A DNA stretch of 64,000 nt from Streptomyces sp. NBC_01707. GTDB lineage: Bacteria > Actinomycetota > Actinomycetes > Streptomycetales > Streptomycetaceae. This document shows positions 52,175-61,134 of this stretch, piece by piece. Position numbers and translations under genes: made by a program. Within the stretch, counting starts at the first letter, position 1. Each line of letters opens with the position of its first letter. The notes below the pieces were generated by a model. The model searched no databases and was not told the DNA's origin. It saw only the letters and a program-made list of their open reading frames with translations. The stretch covers positions 8,122,001-8,186,000 of the forward strand of contig NZ_CP109190.1 in the NCBI RefSeq assembly GCF_041438805.1, in the 5' to 3' direction.

Positions 52175-53617
52175 TCAGAGGATGGAGCCCGGCGTGTATC
52201 CGGCGGCCTCCGGGTGCTGCTTGGTGATCTCCTCGATCCTGGCGACGAGCGCGGTGACCTGGTCGGCCGCCGCTCCCGTGAAGGAGAGCTTGTCGGCCAT
52301 CAGGGCGTCGAGCTGGGCGCGGTCCAGCGGGATGCGGTCGTCGGCAGCCAGCTTGTCCAGCAGCTGGTTTCGCTCCGTGCCCTGCTCGCGCATGGCCAGG
52401 GCCGAGGCGACCGCGTTCTCCTTGATCGCCTCGTGGGCGACCTCGCGGCCGACGCCGGCGCGGACGGCACCCATCAGCACCTTGGTCGTGGCGAGGAACG
52501 GCAGATACCGGTCCAGTTCGCGGGCCACGACTGCGGGGAACGCCCCGAACTCGTCGAGCACCGTGAGGAAGGTTTCCAGCAGACCGTCGAACGCGAAGAA
52601 GGCGTCCGGGAGGGCCACCCGGCGGACCACGGAGCAGGACACATCGCCCTCGTTCCACTGGTCGCCCGCCAGCTCACCGGTCATCGAGGCGTAGCCGCGG
52701 AGGATCACCATCAGACCGTTGACACGCTCGCAGGAGCGGGTGTTCATCTTGTGCGGCATCGCGGAGGAGCCGACCTGACCCGGCTTGAAGCCCTCGGTGA
52801 CCAGCTCGTGCCCGGCCATCAGCCGGATGGTCTTCGCGACGGACGAGGGCGCGGCGGCCAGCTGCACCAGCGCGGTCACCACATCGTAGTCGAGCGAGCG
52901 GGGGTAGACCTGACCGACCGAGGTGAAGGCCTGACCGAAGCCGAGGTGGCCGGCGATGCGCTGTTCCAGCTCGCCGAGCTTCGCGGCGTCGCCGCCCAGC
53001 AGATCGAGCATGTCCTGCGCCGTGCCGACGGGGCCCTTGATGCCGCGCAGCGGGTAGCGGCCCAGCAGGTCCTCGAGCCGTCCGTACGCCACGAGCAGCT
53101 CGTCCGCGGCCGTGGCGAAGCGCTTCCCGAGGGTGGTCGCCTGGGCGGCGACATTGTGGGAACGACCGGCGATGACCAGCTCGCTGTACTCGCCGGCCAG
53201 CCTGCCGAGCCGGGCGAGGACGGCCACCGTGCGGTCACGCATCAGCTCGAGCGAGAGCCGGATCTGCAGCTGCTCGACGTTCTCGGTGAGGTCGCGGGAC
53301 GTCATGCCCTTGTGGACCTGCTCGTGCCCGGCGAGAGCGTTGAACTCTTCGATCCGTGCCTTCACGTCGTGCCGGGTGACCTTCTCACGCTCGGCGATGG
53401 ACGCCAGGTCGACCTGGTCGAGGACCCGCTCGTAGTCGGCGAGGGCGGCGTCGGGCACCTCGATCCCGAGGTCCTTCTGAGCGCGCAGCACCGCCAGCCA
53501 CAGCTGGCGCTCCAGCTTCACCTTCTGCTCGGGGGACCAGAGGACAGCCAGCTCGGTGGAGGCATAGCGGCCGGCCAGGACATTGGGGATGCGAGGCTTC
53601 GCAGACACAGCAGTCAC
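52175..53617 (-). CDS. purB: Adenylosuccinate lyase
   Basis: A 480-residue fumarase-superfamily enzyme acting twice in purine synthesis (SAICAR to AICAR; adenylosuccinate to AMP). VHKGMTSRDLTENV supplies one active-site segment, AGRSHNVAAQATTLGKRF another, and the signature SSAMPHKMN the catalytic loop. It is the longer (about 480-residue) form common in actinobacteria. The GTG at 53617 lies 8 bases after TAGAAT, which could make it leaderless. Confidence 0.96.
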   Translation of the reverse strand: MTAVSAKPRIPNVLAGRYASTELAVLWSPEQKVKLERQLWLAVLRAQKDLGIEVPDAALADYERVLDQVDLASIAEREKVTRHDVKARIEEFNALAGHEQVHKGMTSRDLTENVEQLQIRLSLELMRDRTVAVLARLGRLAGEYSELVIAGRSHNVAAQATTLGKRFATAADELLVAYGRLEDLLGRYPLRGIKGPVGTAQDMLDLLGGDAAKLGELEQRIAGHLGFGQAFTSVGQVYPRSLDYDVVTALVQLAAAPSSVAKTIRLMAGHELVTEGFKPGQVGSSAMPHKMNTRSCERVNGLMVILRGYASMTGELAGDQWNEGDVSCSVVRRVALPDAFFAFDGLLETFLTVLDEFGAFPAVVARELDRYLPFLATTKVLMGAVRAGVGREVAHEAIKENAVASALAMREQGTERNQLLDKLAADDRIPLDRAQLDALMADKLSFTGAAADQVTALVARIEEITKQHPEAAGYTPGSIL

Positions 53618-53788
53618 GTGTCCAGATTCTACTGGCGGTTTCTGCAGGCCAGCGCCGCGGCCCGGTTTGTGGCTTACTACGAACGCGGTCGCTCGTGCGG
53701 GGGAGTGGCCCGGACCTCGGCTTCGGGCCTTCCGGTGTGGCCGGGCATGCTCCGCAGTCCGCCTTCACCCGCGTTGCCGGTTCCCGGT

Positions 53789-55081
53789 TCAGGAACGCGC
53801 GGTCCGCCCCCTGCGGAGGCCGAACGCAACCGCACCGAGCAGCGCCACCGCTGCGCCCGCCAGCACCGATGGCACGGGAAGGGCGACAGCGAGGACCAGG
53901 CAGCCGGCCAGACCGAGGACCGGAACCGCGCGCAAGGGGCGGCCCTCGGCCGGTGTGAGGGTGAGGGCGGACGCGTTGGCGATGGCGTAGTACAGCAGTA
54001 CGCCGAAGGAGGAGAACCCGATCGCGCCACGGACATCGCCGGTGGCGGCGACGAGTGCGGCGACGGCGCCCACGGCGACTTCGGCACGGTGCGGGACGCC
54101 GAAACGGGGATGGACGGCGGCCAGGACGTGCGGCAGGTGGCGGTCGCGGGCCATCGCCAGCGTCGTACGGGAGACCCCGAGCAGCAGCGCGAGCAGCGAA
54201 CCGAGCGCGGCGACCACCGCACCCGCGCGGACCACCGGCACCAGTGCGGGAGCGCCGGCGGCACGGGCCGCCTCCGCCAGTGGTGCTGTGGCATCGGCCA
54301 GCCGGGCGGGCCCGAGTACCGACAGCACCGCCATGCCGACGGCCGCGTACACGATCAGTGTGATCCCGAGAGCCACGGGGACGGCTCGTGGGATCGTGCG
54401 AGCCGGCTCCCGGACCTCCTCGCCCAGCGTGGCGATGCGGGCATATCCGGCGAAGGCGAAGAACAGCAGCCCAGCGGCCTGCAGGACTCCGCCCACCGTG
54501 GCGTCGGAACCCGGTGCCATTCGGGACGCCTGGACGACGCCGCCGGTGAGGCACGCGGTGACGACGGCTGCGAGGACCGCGAGGACCACGGCCACGATGA
54601 CCCTGGTCAGCCATGCGGACTTCTGGACCCCCAGGCAGTTCACGGCAGTGAGCGCCACCACCGCGCCGACCGCCACCGCATGGGCCTGCCCGGGCCAGGC
54701 GTAGGCGCCGACGGTCAGGGCCATGGCCGCGCAGGAGGCCGTCTTTCCGACGACGAAAGTCCAGCCCGCCAGGTAGCCCCAGAACTCGCCCAGACGCTCA
54801 CGCCCGTAGACGTACGTGCCGCCGGAGGCCGGATAGCGGGCCGCGAGCCGCGCCGACGACGTGGCGTTGCAGTACGCCACGACGGCGGCCACCGCCAGAC
54901 CGATCAGGAGCCCCGACCCGGCCGCGCGGGCGGCCGGAGCGAGCGCGGCGAAGACACCTGCTCCGATCATCGAGCCCAGGCCGATGACCACCGCGTCGAA
55001 TAGCCCCAGGCGACGCCTCAGTCCGTTGTCGCCCGCGCCGCTGTTCACACCATCGCCGGCCGCACCGCCCATCGCATCCAC
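53789..55081 (-). CDS. APC-superfamily amino acid permease
   Basis: A 430-residue permease with about 12 membrane segments. The first carries FDAVVIGLGSMIGAGVFAAL, the unwound GxG(S/A)MIGxGIF substrate motif; YPASGGTYVYGRERLGEFWGYLAGW is the helix 3 region, and FFAFAGYARIATLGEEVREPARTIPRA is the conserved cytoplasmic loop. Substrate unknown (cationic or neutral amino acid). The GTG at 55081 is chosen because GGGAGC lies 8 bases upstream; an ATG nine bases further in is possible. Confidence 0.92.
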   Translation of the reverse strand: MDAMGGAAGDGVNSGAGDNGLRRRLGLFDAVVIGLGSMIGAGVFAALAPAARAAGSGLLIGLAVAAVVAYCNATSSARLAARYPASGGTYVYGRERLGEFWGYLAGWTFVVGKTASCAAMALTVGAYAWPGQAHAVAVGAVVALTAVNCLGVQKSAWLTRVIVAVVLAVLAAVVTACLTGGVVQASRMAPGSDATVGGVLQAAGLLFFAFAGYARIATLGEEVREPARTIPRAVPVALGITLIVYAAVGMAVLSVLGPARLADATAPLAEAARAAGAPALVPVVRAGAVVAALGSLLALLLGVSRTTLAMARDRHLPHVLAAVHPRFGVPHRAEVAVGAVAALVAATGDVRGAIGFSSFGVLLYYAIANASALTLTPAEGRPLRAVPVLGLAGCLVLAVALPVPSVLAGAAVALLGAVAFGLRRGRTARS

Positions 55082-55237
55082 CCCGAGCTGCTCCCTTGCT
55101 TCACCTGCACCGCTGTACCGGCGCACCGTACAGATCGAAGGTGAACGAAACGGTGGCCGTCTGCCGCACCACATGACCGAAGCCCCTCGGGTCAGGCCGA
55201 GGGGCTCCGGTGTCCGTGTCCGGCGCGGGACGGGGAG

Positions 55238-57973
55238 TTACGGCGCCAGCGTCAGTCCGATCCGGATCCCGGTGGATGAACCGAGCGCCGACACCCCGTA
55301 GTAGAGGCCGGTGTCCGTCTTGATTCCTGAGGTGCTGGTGTTGTCGATCTGCAGGATCGTGCCGTTGTTGGCGTCCTCGCCGTCCGCGCCGATCGCGATG
55401 TCCGCCCGGCTGTAGCCGGAGAGGTCGGTGAGGGACACGGACGAGCCGAGTCGGTCGTTGGGCTCGGTGGCGCCGGGGATGCCCGTGGTGTCCTGGCTGT
55501 ATCCGACGGCCCCGGTGCCGGTGGGGCCGGTGGCGGAGCCGCGGATCAGGAAGACCTGGCCGGCGTTGCTCTCGTTCACGCCGCTGCGGGTGATGTCCTC
55601 GCCCGGCGCGCCGGTGAGAATGTCGCCGTACCCGTCGAGGTCGACATCGCCGATGGAGACGGACGCTCCCATGTCGTCGCCGGTCTCGCCGCCGCCCGGT
55701 ACACCGGTGGTGTCCTGGTGGATCGTCCTGCGGCCGGTCGAGGTCAGTCCGCCGGACGAACCGAACACGGCTGTCACCGCGCCACCCTTGGCGGTGTGCC
55801 CGGACTCGGTGGCGGACGGCTGGCCCACCGCCAGGTCGGTGGCGCCGTCGCCGTTGATGTCACCGGCGGCGAGCGAGCGTCCGCCGCGTGCGTCGAGGAT
55901 GCCGACGCGCTGGAGTCCGGTGGTGGACCCCTTCAGCCACAGCAGGCGTCCGATGCCGCTCGGGTCGCGGTAACTGACGGCGGCGTCCGCGTAGCCGTCC
56001 TTGTTGAAGTCGCCGGTGACCGCGGCCGCGTAGCCCACGGCGGCGGTGTACGCGGCGCTGTTCAGGTAACCGGACCTGGCCGCACCGGTCTTCCCGTCCC
56101 AGACCCACCAGCGGCCGGGCTTGCCCGGCGCGACGGAGAAGATGTCGGCCTTGCCGTCGGCATTGAAGTCGCCGGCGGTGACGGTCGTACCGAGTTTCTC
56201 GCCGCCGATCCGGCCCGAAGCGGTGACCGAATAGCTCTTGCCGGTCGTGAGGGCGGGGCCGTACATCACGACGACGGTGCCGTTGTCGGCCTGCGTGATG
56301 TCCTCGCCGGGCCCACCGATGAGCAGGTCGGCGTGTCCGTCGCCGTTCACGTCGCCCCAGGCGTTGGACGAGCCGAACAGATCGCCCGCCTCGGAGCTGC
56401 CGGGCACCCCCGCACTGCTCTGGTTCAGCGTCCGCTTCGCCGTCGGGCTCGGGCCGTCCTCGGTGCCGGGCAGCACGGTGACGCTTCCGCTGCTGCTCGC
56501 CGCCTTCGGCAGGCCGACCACAAGGTCGGTGATGCCGTCCCGGTTGAAGTCGGTGGTCGGGATCGCGGCGTTGCGGGTGCCGTTGGTCGCGTACGTCCGG
56601 ATGGCACCGAGCTTGGCGTACAGGTTCGCACCGGGGCACGCGGTGGCGAAGCCGTCGCGGTGTCCGGCGACGGTGTTGAACGTGACGTCACCGTCGGGGT
56701 GGGTGCTGCCGTCGGAGTCGGTGACGAGACGGGTCAGCGTCACCTTGGCGGTGGGGCTCACACCGTACTGGCCGAGCTTCCACGCGGCGATGCGTGCCGC
56801 GGACTGGAGCGCGGCCGGCGTCGGCCTGCCCGTCTCGAAGTTGCCGAGCAGGGAAATGCCCGTCGAGTAGGAGTTGAAGCCGTATGTGTGCGCCCCCTTG
56901 ACCGGGAGATCGGTGCCGCCGGCGCGGCCCTCGAAGATCTGGCCGCACTTGTCGACCAGGAAGTTGTAGCCGAGGTCGTTCCAGCCTTCGGTCTTCACGT
57001 GGTACGTCATGATCGCGCGGATCATGGCGGCCGAGTCGCCACAGCTGTAGTTGTTCGTGTCGACGGTGTGGTGGATGAAGACCGCCTGCACCTTGTCGAT
57101 GTACTCGGGCGGATCCTCGACCATCGACTCGTCGGCGCCCCACTGGGCGCGGCTGATGATCGGCGGCCGGTTGACGGTCGACGGCGGCGCGGTGGGCACG
57201 GGGGTGGGGGTGGCCGTGTCCGTGGGGGTGGCCGTCGCCGTCTCCGTCGGGGTGCCGGTGGCGGTCTCCGTGGGTGCGGTGGTCACCGTGGCCGACGGCG
57301 TGGCGGGATCGGTCGGTGTGGCGGAGTCCGTGGGAGCGTCGGCTGTGTCCGACACGGTGGGTGTCGGCGTCCCTTCCAGTGCGAACGCCGCGTTCTCCGG
57401 CCCGCTGGGTGCGGGGGTCGCCTCCGCCGGGTTCCTGGACTCGGTCTTGCTGACCCCTGGATCGACCATGTGCAGCTTCAGGTTCTTCGGCAGCGCCTTG
57501 CCCGACCGCCCCGACCCCACCTTCACCTGCACGGCGTCCGACGCCCCGACCCACATCGGCTCGGTGGCCCGGTTGGCGGCCGTCAGTTCCCGTCCGTCCG
57601 GCCCGTCGGCCGACACCTCCAGCTCGCGCCAGGGCGACCACTTGCCGGTCCCGGCAGCCCGTGTACGCACTTCGGCGGTGCCGTCGACCTCGGCCGCGCC
57701 GTCCCAGCCGATGCCGACCATCGAGAAGGCCGCGGTGTCCGTAGCCGGCAGTTGCCGCTCCCTGGCCGTGCCGCCGTCGATCGCGACCGACCGCAGCTTC
57801 GCCGGTCGAACCTCCGGCCCCTTGGGTTCGGCCGGGCCGTCGGACGGGTTGGCCATCGCCACCGTCACCACTCCGGCCCCACCGAGAACGACAGCGCCGA
57901 CGGTCAGCCAGGCGCGGCGTTTCAGGCTCATCGGTCTGTACGCATGCGACGTGCGCGGGCTCAAATGCCCCAC
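55238..57973 (-). CDS. Secreted PGRP-type N-acetylmuramoyl-L-alanine amidase with FG-GAP repeat propeller
   Basis: A 911-residue exported protein. An uncleaved or signal-like N-terminal segment (about 20-40) is followed by a beta domain (60-170), a Pro/Thr-rich linker (about 200-268), and a PGRP/Amidase_2 domain (272-460) with zinc ligands His301, His438 and Cys446. Seven FG-GAP repeats such as DFNRDGITDLVVGLP and GDVNGDGHADLLIGG follow, probably forming a calcium-binding beta-propeller. It would cleave peptidoglycan stem peptides at the cell surface. Start at GTG 57973; the ATG 14 codons in (57931) is an alternative. A Crp-like site lies upstream. Confidence 0.93.
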   Translation of the reverse strand: MGHLSPRTSHAYRPMSLKRRAWLTVGAVVLGGAGVVTVAMANPSDGPAEPKGPEVRPAKLRSVAIDGGTARERQLPATDTAAFSMVGIGWDGAAEVDGTAEVRTRAAGTGKWSPWRELEVSADGPDGRELTAANRATEPMWVGASDAVQVKVGSGRSGKALPKNLKLHMVDPGVSKTESRNPAEATPAPSGPENAAFALEGTPTPTVSDTADAPTDSATPTDPATPSATVTTAPTETATGTPTETATATPTDTATPTPVPTAPPSTVNRPPIISRAQWGADESMVEDPPEYIDKVQAVFIHHTVDTNNYSCGDSAAMIRAIMTYHVKTEGWNDLGYNFLVDKCGQIFEGRAGGTDLPVKGAHTYGFNSYSTGISLLGNFETGRPTPAALQSAARIAAWKLGQYGVSPTAKVTLTRLVTDSDGSTHPDGDVTFNTVAGHRDGFATACPGANLYAKLGAIRTYATNGTRNAAIPTTDFNRDGITDLVVGLPKAASSSGSVTVLPGTEDGPSPTAKRTLNQSSAGVPGSSEAGDLFGSSNAWGDVNGDGHADLLIGGPGEDITQADNGTVVVMYGPALTTGKSYSVTASGRIGGEKLGTTVTAGDFNADGKADIFSVAPGKPGRWWVWDGKTGAARSGYLNSAAYTAAVGYAAAVTGDFNKDGYADAAVSYRDPSGIGRLLWLKGSTTGLQRVGILDARGGRSLAAGDINGDGATDLAVGQPSATESGHTAKGGAVTAVFGSSGGLTSTGRRTIHQDTTGVPGGGETGDDMGASVSIGDVDLDGYGDILTGAPGEDITRSGVNESNAGQVFLIRGSATGPTGTGAVGYSQDTTGIPGATEPNDRLGSSVSLTDLSGYSRADIAIGADGEDANNGTILQIDNTSTSGIKTDTGLYYGVSALGSSTGIRIGLTLAP

Positions 57974-58322
57974 CCCTCAGAGAAGTTTGCTGGAGACCCA
58001 CCCGTCACACAGGCGGCCTGGTGTACCCAGCGCACCCGGGGTTCGAAACGTCACAAGGATCAGTGAAGTGTGCCGTGAGTCACACGACTTGTCGGGTCCT
58101 TGAGGCCTTCAGACGTGGGTGCGGTCCCTCCTGACTGCGATTCACGTCCGCCCGGCGGCGGCTGCCCCGGTGAGTGCCCTCGGCGTTGCGGGGCCCTTGC
58201 TGTGACATTTCTGTGCGCCGTCACGCAGAACTGGTCGAGAGGCTCGCGTGCTCGGGGGCATGGGCACCGTGAGCGGTGCCGGGGCGGCGCGCGTCCGACG
58301 CAGTCGGTACGAAGAGGAAAGT
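57974..58322. other. Divergent promoter region of amidase and ECF sigma genes
   Basis: 349 bases without a gene. It contains a Crp-like palindrome at 58069-58084 and a GTGAC/GTCAC pair flanking 13 bases near 58201-58223. I found no confident -10/-35 elements for either gene. Confidence 0.5.
58069..58084. promoter_or_regulatory. Crp-like site upstream of the amidase gene
   Basis: TGTGCCGTGAGTCACA fits TGTGA-N6-TCACA at nine of ten defined positions, and the Streptomyces Crp form GTG-N6-GNCAC exactly. It lies about 96-111 bases upstream of the amidase GTG. Confidence 0.6.
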
Positions 58323-58949
58323 GTGACCAAGGGCGGGGAACAACACCGCGGGCAAGTGGACGACGCCGAGCTCGGCGCTGCGGTGGAGCGGGCGCAGCAG
58401 GGGGACGAGGAAGCATTCGCGGTGGCGTACCGGATGGTCCATCCCGGGCTGCTCGGATACGTACGGGGCCTGGTCGGCGAGGACGGCGAGGACGTGGCCT
58501 CGGACGCCTGGCTGGAGATCTCCCGCGATCTCGGGCGGTTCCGCGGGGACGGGGCCGGCTTCCGCGGCTGGACCGCGACGATCGCCCGGCACCGGGCGCT
58601 CGACCATCTGCGCAGACAGAAGCGGCGGCCGCGCACCGCATTCCTGGAGCAGGACGTCCTCGAACTGCCCAGTGGTCATGACACGGCCGCGGCCGCTCTG
58701 GAGACGCTCTCCACCGAGCAGGCGCTCGCGCTCATCGGACAGTTGCCGCGGGAGCAGGCGGAAGCCGTTCTGCTGCGCGTCGTCGTCGGTCTCGACGGCC
58801 CCGCGACGGCGCGTGTGCTCGGCAAGCGAGCAGGGGCCGTACGCACCTCCGCCCACCGTGGACTGAAGCGACTGGCCGAGTGCATCACCTCGGCGGGGTC
58901 GGGCACTGTGACGTCTGCGGCGCGGCGCACGCTGAGAGATGAGACATGA
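58323..58949 (+). CDS. ECF-type RNA polymerase sigma factor
   Basis: A 208-residue sigma factor. Region 2 (about 28-100) has YRMVHPGLLGYVRGLVGEDGEDVASDAWLEISRDLGRF and region 4 (about 140-190) has IGQLPREQAEAVLLRVVVGLDGPATARVLGKRAGAVRTSAHRGLKRL. The GTG at 58323 has GAGGAAA upstream. The stop overlaps the start of the next gene (ATGA), so the membrane protein downstream is its translationally coupled partner. Confidence 0.93.
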   Translation: MTKGGEQHRGQVDDAELGAAVERAQQGDEEAFAVAYRMVHPGLLGYVRGLVGEDGEDVASDAWLEISRDLGRFRGDGAGFRGWTATIARHRALDHLRRQKRRPRTAFLEQDVLELPSGHDTAAAALETLSTEQALALIGQLPREQAEAVLLRVVVGLDGPATARVLGKRAGAVRTSAHRGLKRLAECITSAGSGTVTSAARRTLRDET

Positions 58950-59689
58950 GAGATGAAACGCAGCGGGTCACCGGAGTGCCGGTGACCCCCGAAGTGGCCG
59001 CCCTGCTGACAGCCGCGCAGCGCACCGGGGAAACCGGCCCCGTTGCCGAGCAGCGGGCACTGGACGCGTTCCGGGCGGCGCGCGACGAGGGCGCGCACGC
59101 ACCGGTGTCGCTGCTGCGGCGCCGTCGGCGTGACGACTGGCGTCCGGTCGAGCGGTGGCGCGGAGTGCGCTCGGTCCGGGCCGTCGTCGCCGGCCTCACG
59201 GCGGTGGTGGCGCTGGGTGGGGTCGCGATGGCCGCCGGCTCGGGGACGATGTCGGGACCGTTCGGGGAGGGCGGCCACGACCGGCCGCGCCCCGCACACC
59301 CGGCGAACAGCCGGCCTGCCGAGCCCGGCGGCAGTCATCGGGGTACGCCGACGCCGCGCGCGGACCGTACGCAGCAAGGACCGACGGACGCCCCGGCCAC
59401 CGGGCGTGCTTCCCGCCACCCCGACCAGGCACAGGATGATGTGGCGCTCTGCCGTGCGTACCGCCACGTGCAGGGCAGCGGGAAGGCCGCGGACGCGACG
59501 GCCTTCGATCGGCTGGCGTCGGCGGCCGGCGGCGTGTCGGCGGTGCCGGACTACTGCGACGGCCTCCTCGCCGCTCAGCCGTCGAAGGGGAACGGGACCG
59601 GCCAGAAGGAGAAGCCGGAAGGGACACCGGCGGCCCCGGAGGCGAAGGGAACCGGGAAGAACGCCGGGGGCAACTCCGACGCGCGCTGA
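58946..59689 (+). CDS. Putative membrane partner (anti-sigma-like) of the ECF sigma factor
   Basis: A 247-residue protein: a cytoplasmic N-terminus of about 75 residues (VTPEVAALLTAAQRTG), one membrane segment (about 78-100, SVRAVVAGLTAVVALGGVAMAAG), then a disordered Pro/Gly/Arg-rich exterior with a small conserved region containing two Cys (ALCRAYRHVQG and PDYCDGLLA). No zinc-binding anti-sigma motif (HxxxCxxC) is present, so the anti-sigma role is inferred from coupling and topology only. A hairpin follows. Confidence 0.7.
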   Translation: MRDETQRVTGVPVTPEVAALLTAAQRTGETGPVAEQRALDAFRAARDEGAHAPVSLLRRRRRDDWRPVERWRGVRSVRAVVAGLTAVVALGGVAMAAGSGTMSGPFGEGGHDRPRPAHPANSRPAEPGGSHRGTPTPRADRTQQGPTDAPATGRASRHPDQAQDDVALCRAYRHVQGSGKAADATAFDRLASAAGGVSAVPDYCDGLLAAQPSKGNGTGQKEKPEGTPAAPEAKGTGKNAGGNSDAR

Positions 59690-59712
59690 GCCCGGACCCG
59701 TCGGTGCGGACG

Positions 59713-59742
59713 CGGGGCATCGTGGAGTGCGGTGTTGCCCCG
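59713..59742 (+). terminator. Hairpin after sigma-partner operon
   Basis: Perfect 7-base-pair stem CGGGGCA / TGCCCCG with a 16-base loop, 23 bases after the operon's stop codon. Confidence 0.6.
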
Positions 59743-59866
59743 AGCCCGACAGCGGGACACCGCACGCCCTGTGACCCTCTGCCCTGACGGTACGCACGCG
59801 ACAGGTGATCCGGGAGGTGGCACCGGCGAGCCGCCACCGTTCCCGGACGCCCCGTCAATAAGGTCG

Positions 59867-59886
59867 CCCGGACTCGTACGTCCGGG
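59867..59886 (+). promoter_or_regulatory. Inverted repeat before the glycosyltransferase start
   Basis: CCCGGAC-TCGTAC-GTCCGGG: perfect 7-base arms and itself a near-symmetric centre, ending 12 bases before the GTG. It could be an operator or a translation-limiting hairpin in the leader. Confidence 0.55.
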
Positions 59887-59898
59887 ATTGGTGTCGCC

Positions 59899-61047
59899 GT
59901 GAAGCCGTCCATCTGCCTGTGCATGATCGTCAAGAACGAGGCCCACGTCATCGGGCGCTGCCTCGCCTCGGTTCGCGACCTGATCGACACCTGGGTGATC
60001 TCCGACACCGGTTCGAGCGACGGAACGCAGCAGCTGATCCGCGCCGCTCTCGACGGCATCCCGGGCGAACTCCACGAGGAGCCCTGGGTGGACTTCGGCC
60101 ACAACCGGACCCTGAACATCAGGCACGCCCACGCCAAGGCCGACTATCTGCTCCTTCTCGACGCCGATCTGGTGATCCGCAGGCAGGGGCCGCTGCCCCG
60201 GCTGACCGCCGACTCGTATCTGCTGCGGCACGAGGGCGCGACCGAGTGCCGCGTCAAGCGTCTGGTCCGCGGCGACATCGCCTGGCGGTACGAAGGCGTC
60301 ACCCATGAGTACCTCACCTCCGACCAGCGCGACGACCGGCGGACTCTCGACGCGCTCGTCGTCGAGGACCACGCCGACGGCGGGATGCGGCACGACAAGT
60401 ACGAGCGGGATGCACGACTGCTCGGTGCCGAACTCGAGCGCGACCCCGACAACGCCCGGACCGTCTTCTATCTGGCGCAGACCATGCGGGATCTCGGCGA
60501 CAGGGACAAGGCGATCGCCCTCTACGAGCGCCGCGCGCGGATGGGCGGCTGGGGCGAGGAGGTGTACTGCTCACTGCTGCAGGCCGGAATCCTCAAGGCC
60601 GATGCCGGCGACTGGCCGGCCGCCATGGATGCGCTCTCGCGGGCCTGGGAGTCGCGGCCGCAACGGCTCGAGGCCTGCTACGAGCTCTCCTCGCGGCTGC
60701 GCGGCCTCGGCCGCCACCGCGCCGCGCACGCGTTCGTCAGCGCCTGCGTCGACCGCGAACCGCCGGAAGACCTGCTGTTCGTCCAGCCGTGGGTGTACCG
60801 ATGGGGGCTGCTCTTCGAGTACTCGATCACCGCCAACCGGGTCGGAGACATCGACGGCTCGCTCGGAGCCTGCGACCGGCTCCTGTCGATGCCGGACCTC
60901 CCTGACGCCCATCGCAGGCAGACGCTCACCAACCGCGAGTTCGCCGAACAGCGGCAGGCCACCCGCAGCGCGTCATGGGCTCCGCCCCCGGACTGGCGAC
61001 GCGGCCCCCACCTCAGTGACAGCAACTGCAGCACCTGTCACGGCTGA
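59899..61047 (+). CDS. Family 2 glycosyltransferase with TPR-like C-terminus
   Basis: A 382-residue protein. Residues 1-190 are a GT2 domain: SICLCMIVKNEAHVIGRCLASV at the start, ISDTGSSDGT and LLLLDADLVI (metal-binding acidic pair). The rest has TPR-like helices (NARTVFYLAQTMRDLGDRDKAIALYERRA). It is probably cytoplasmic and adds a sugar to a glycan or protein. The C-terminus ends in NCSTCHG, a CxxCH sequence that in exported proteins binds haem c; here it is likely chance. The GTG at 59899 is preceded by an inverted repeat. Confidence 0.88.
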   Translation: MKPSICLCMIVKNEAHVIGRCLASVRDLIDTWVISDTGSSDGTQQLIRAALDGIPGELHEEPWVDFGHNRTLNIRHAHAKADYLLLLDADLVIRRQGPLPRLTADSYLLRHEGATECRVKRLVRGDIAWRYEGVTHEYLTSDQRDDRRTLDALVVEDHADGGMRHDKYERDARLLGAELERDPDNARTVFYLAQTMRDLGDRDKAIALYERRARMGGWGEEVYCSLLQAGILKADAGDWPAAMDALSRAWESRPQRLEACYELSSRLRGLGRHRAAHAFVSACVDREPPEDLLFVQPWVYRWGLLFEYSITANRVGDIDGSLGACDRLLSMPDLPDAHRRQTLTNREFAEQRQATRSASWAPPPDWRRGPHLSDSNCSTCHG

Positions 61048-61134
61048 CATCGGCGGCCCGGGGTGGCCGATGCCTGACCCGAGGCGGATGACCGGTTCGA
61101 GAACTGCGCCCGGCAGCCCCGACAGGATTGCCTC

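Noticed and set aside
55718..58066. 782-codon plus-strand frame opposite the amidase gene
   Set aside because: Antisense artefact created by GC-rich FG-GAP repeats; no ribosome site and no domain.
59899..61047. C-terminal CxxCH as a haem c site in the glycosyltransferase
   Set aside because: The protein has no signal peptide and is a cytoplasmic GT2 enzyme, so haem attachment is not expected; noted only as chance.
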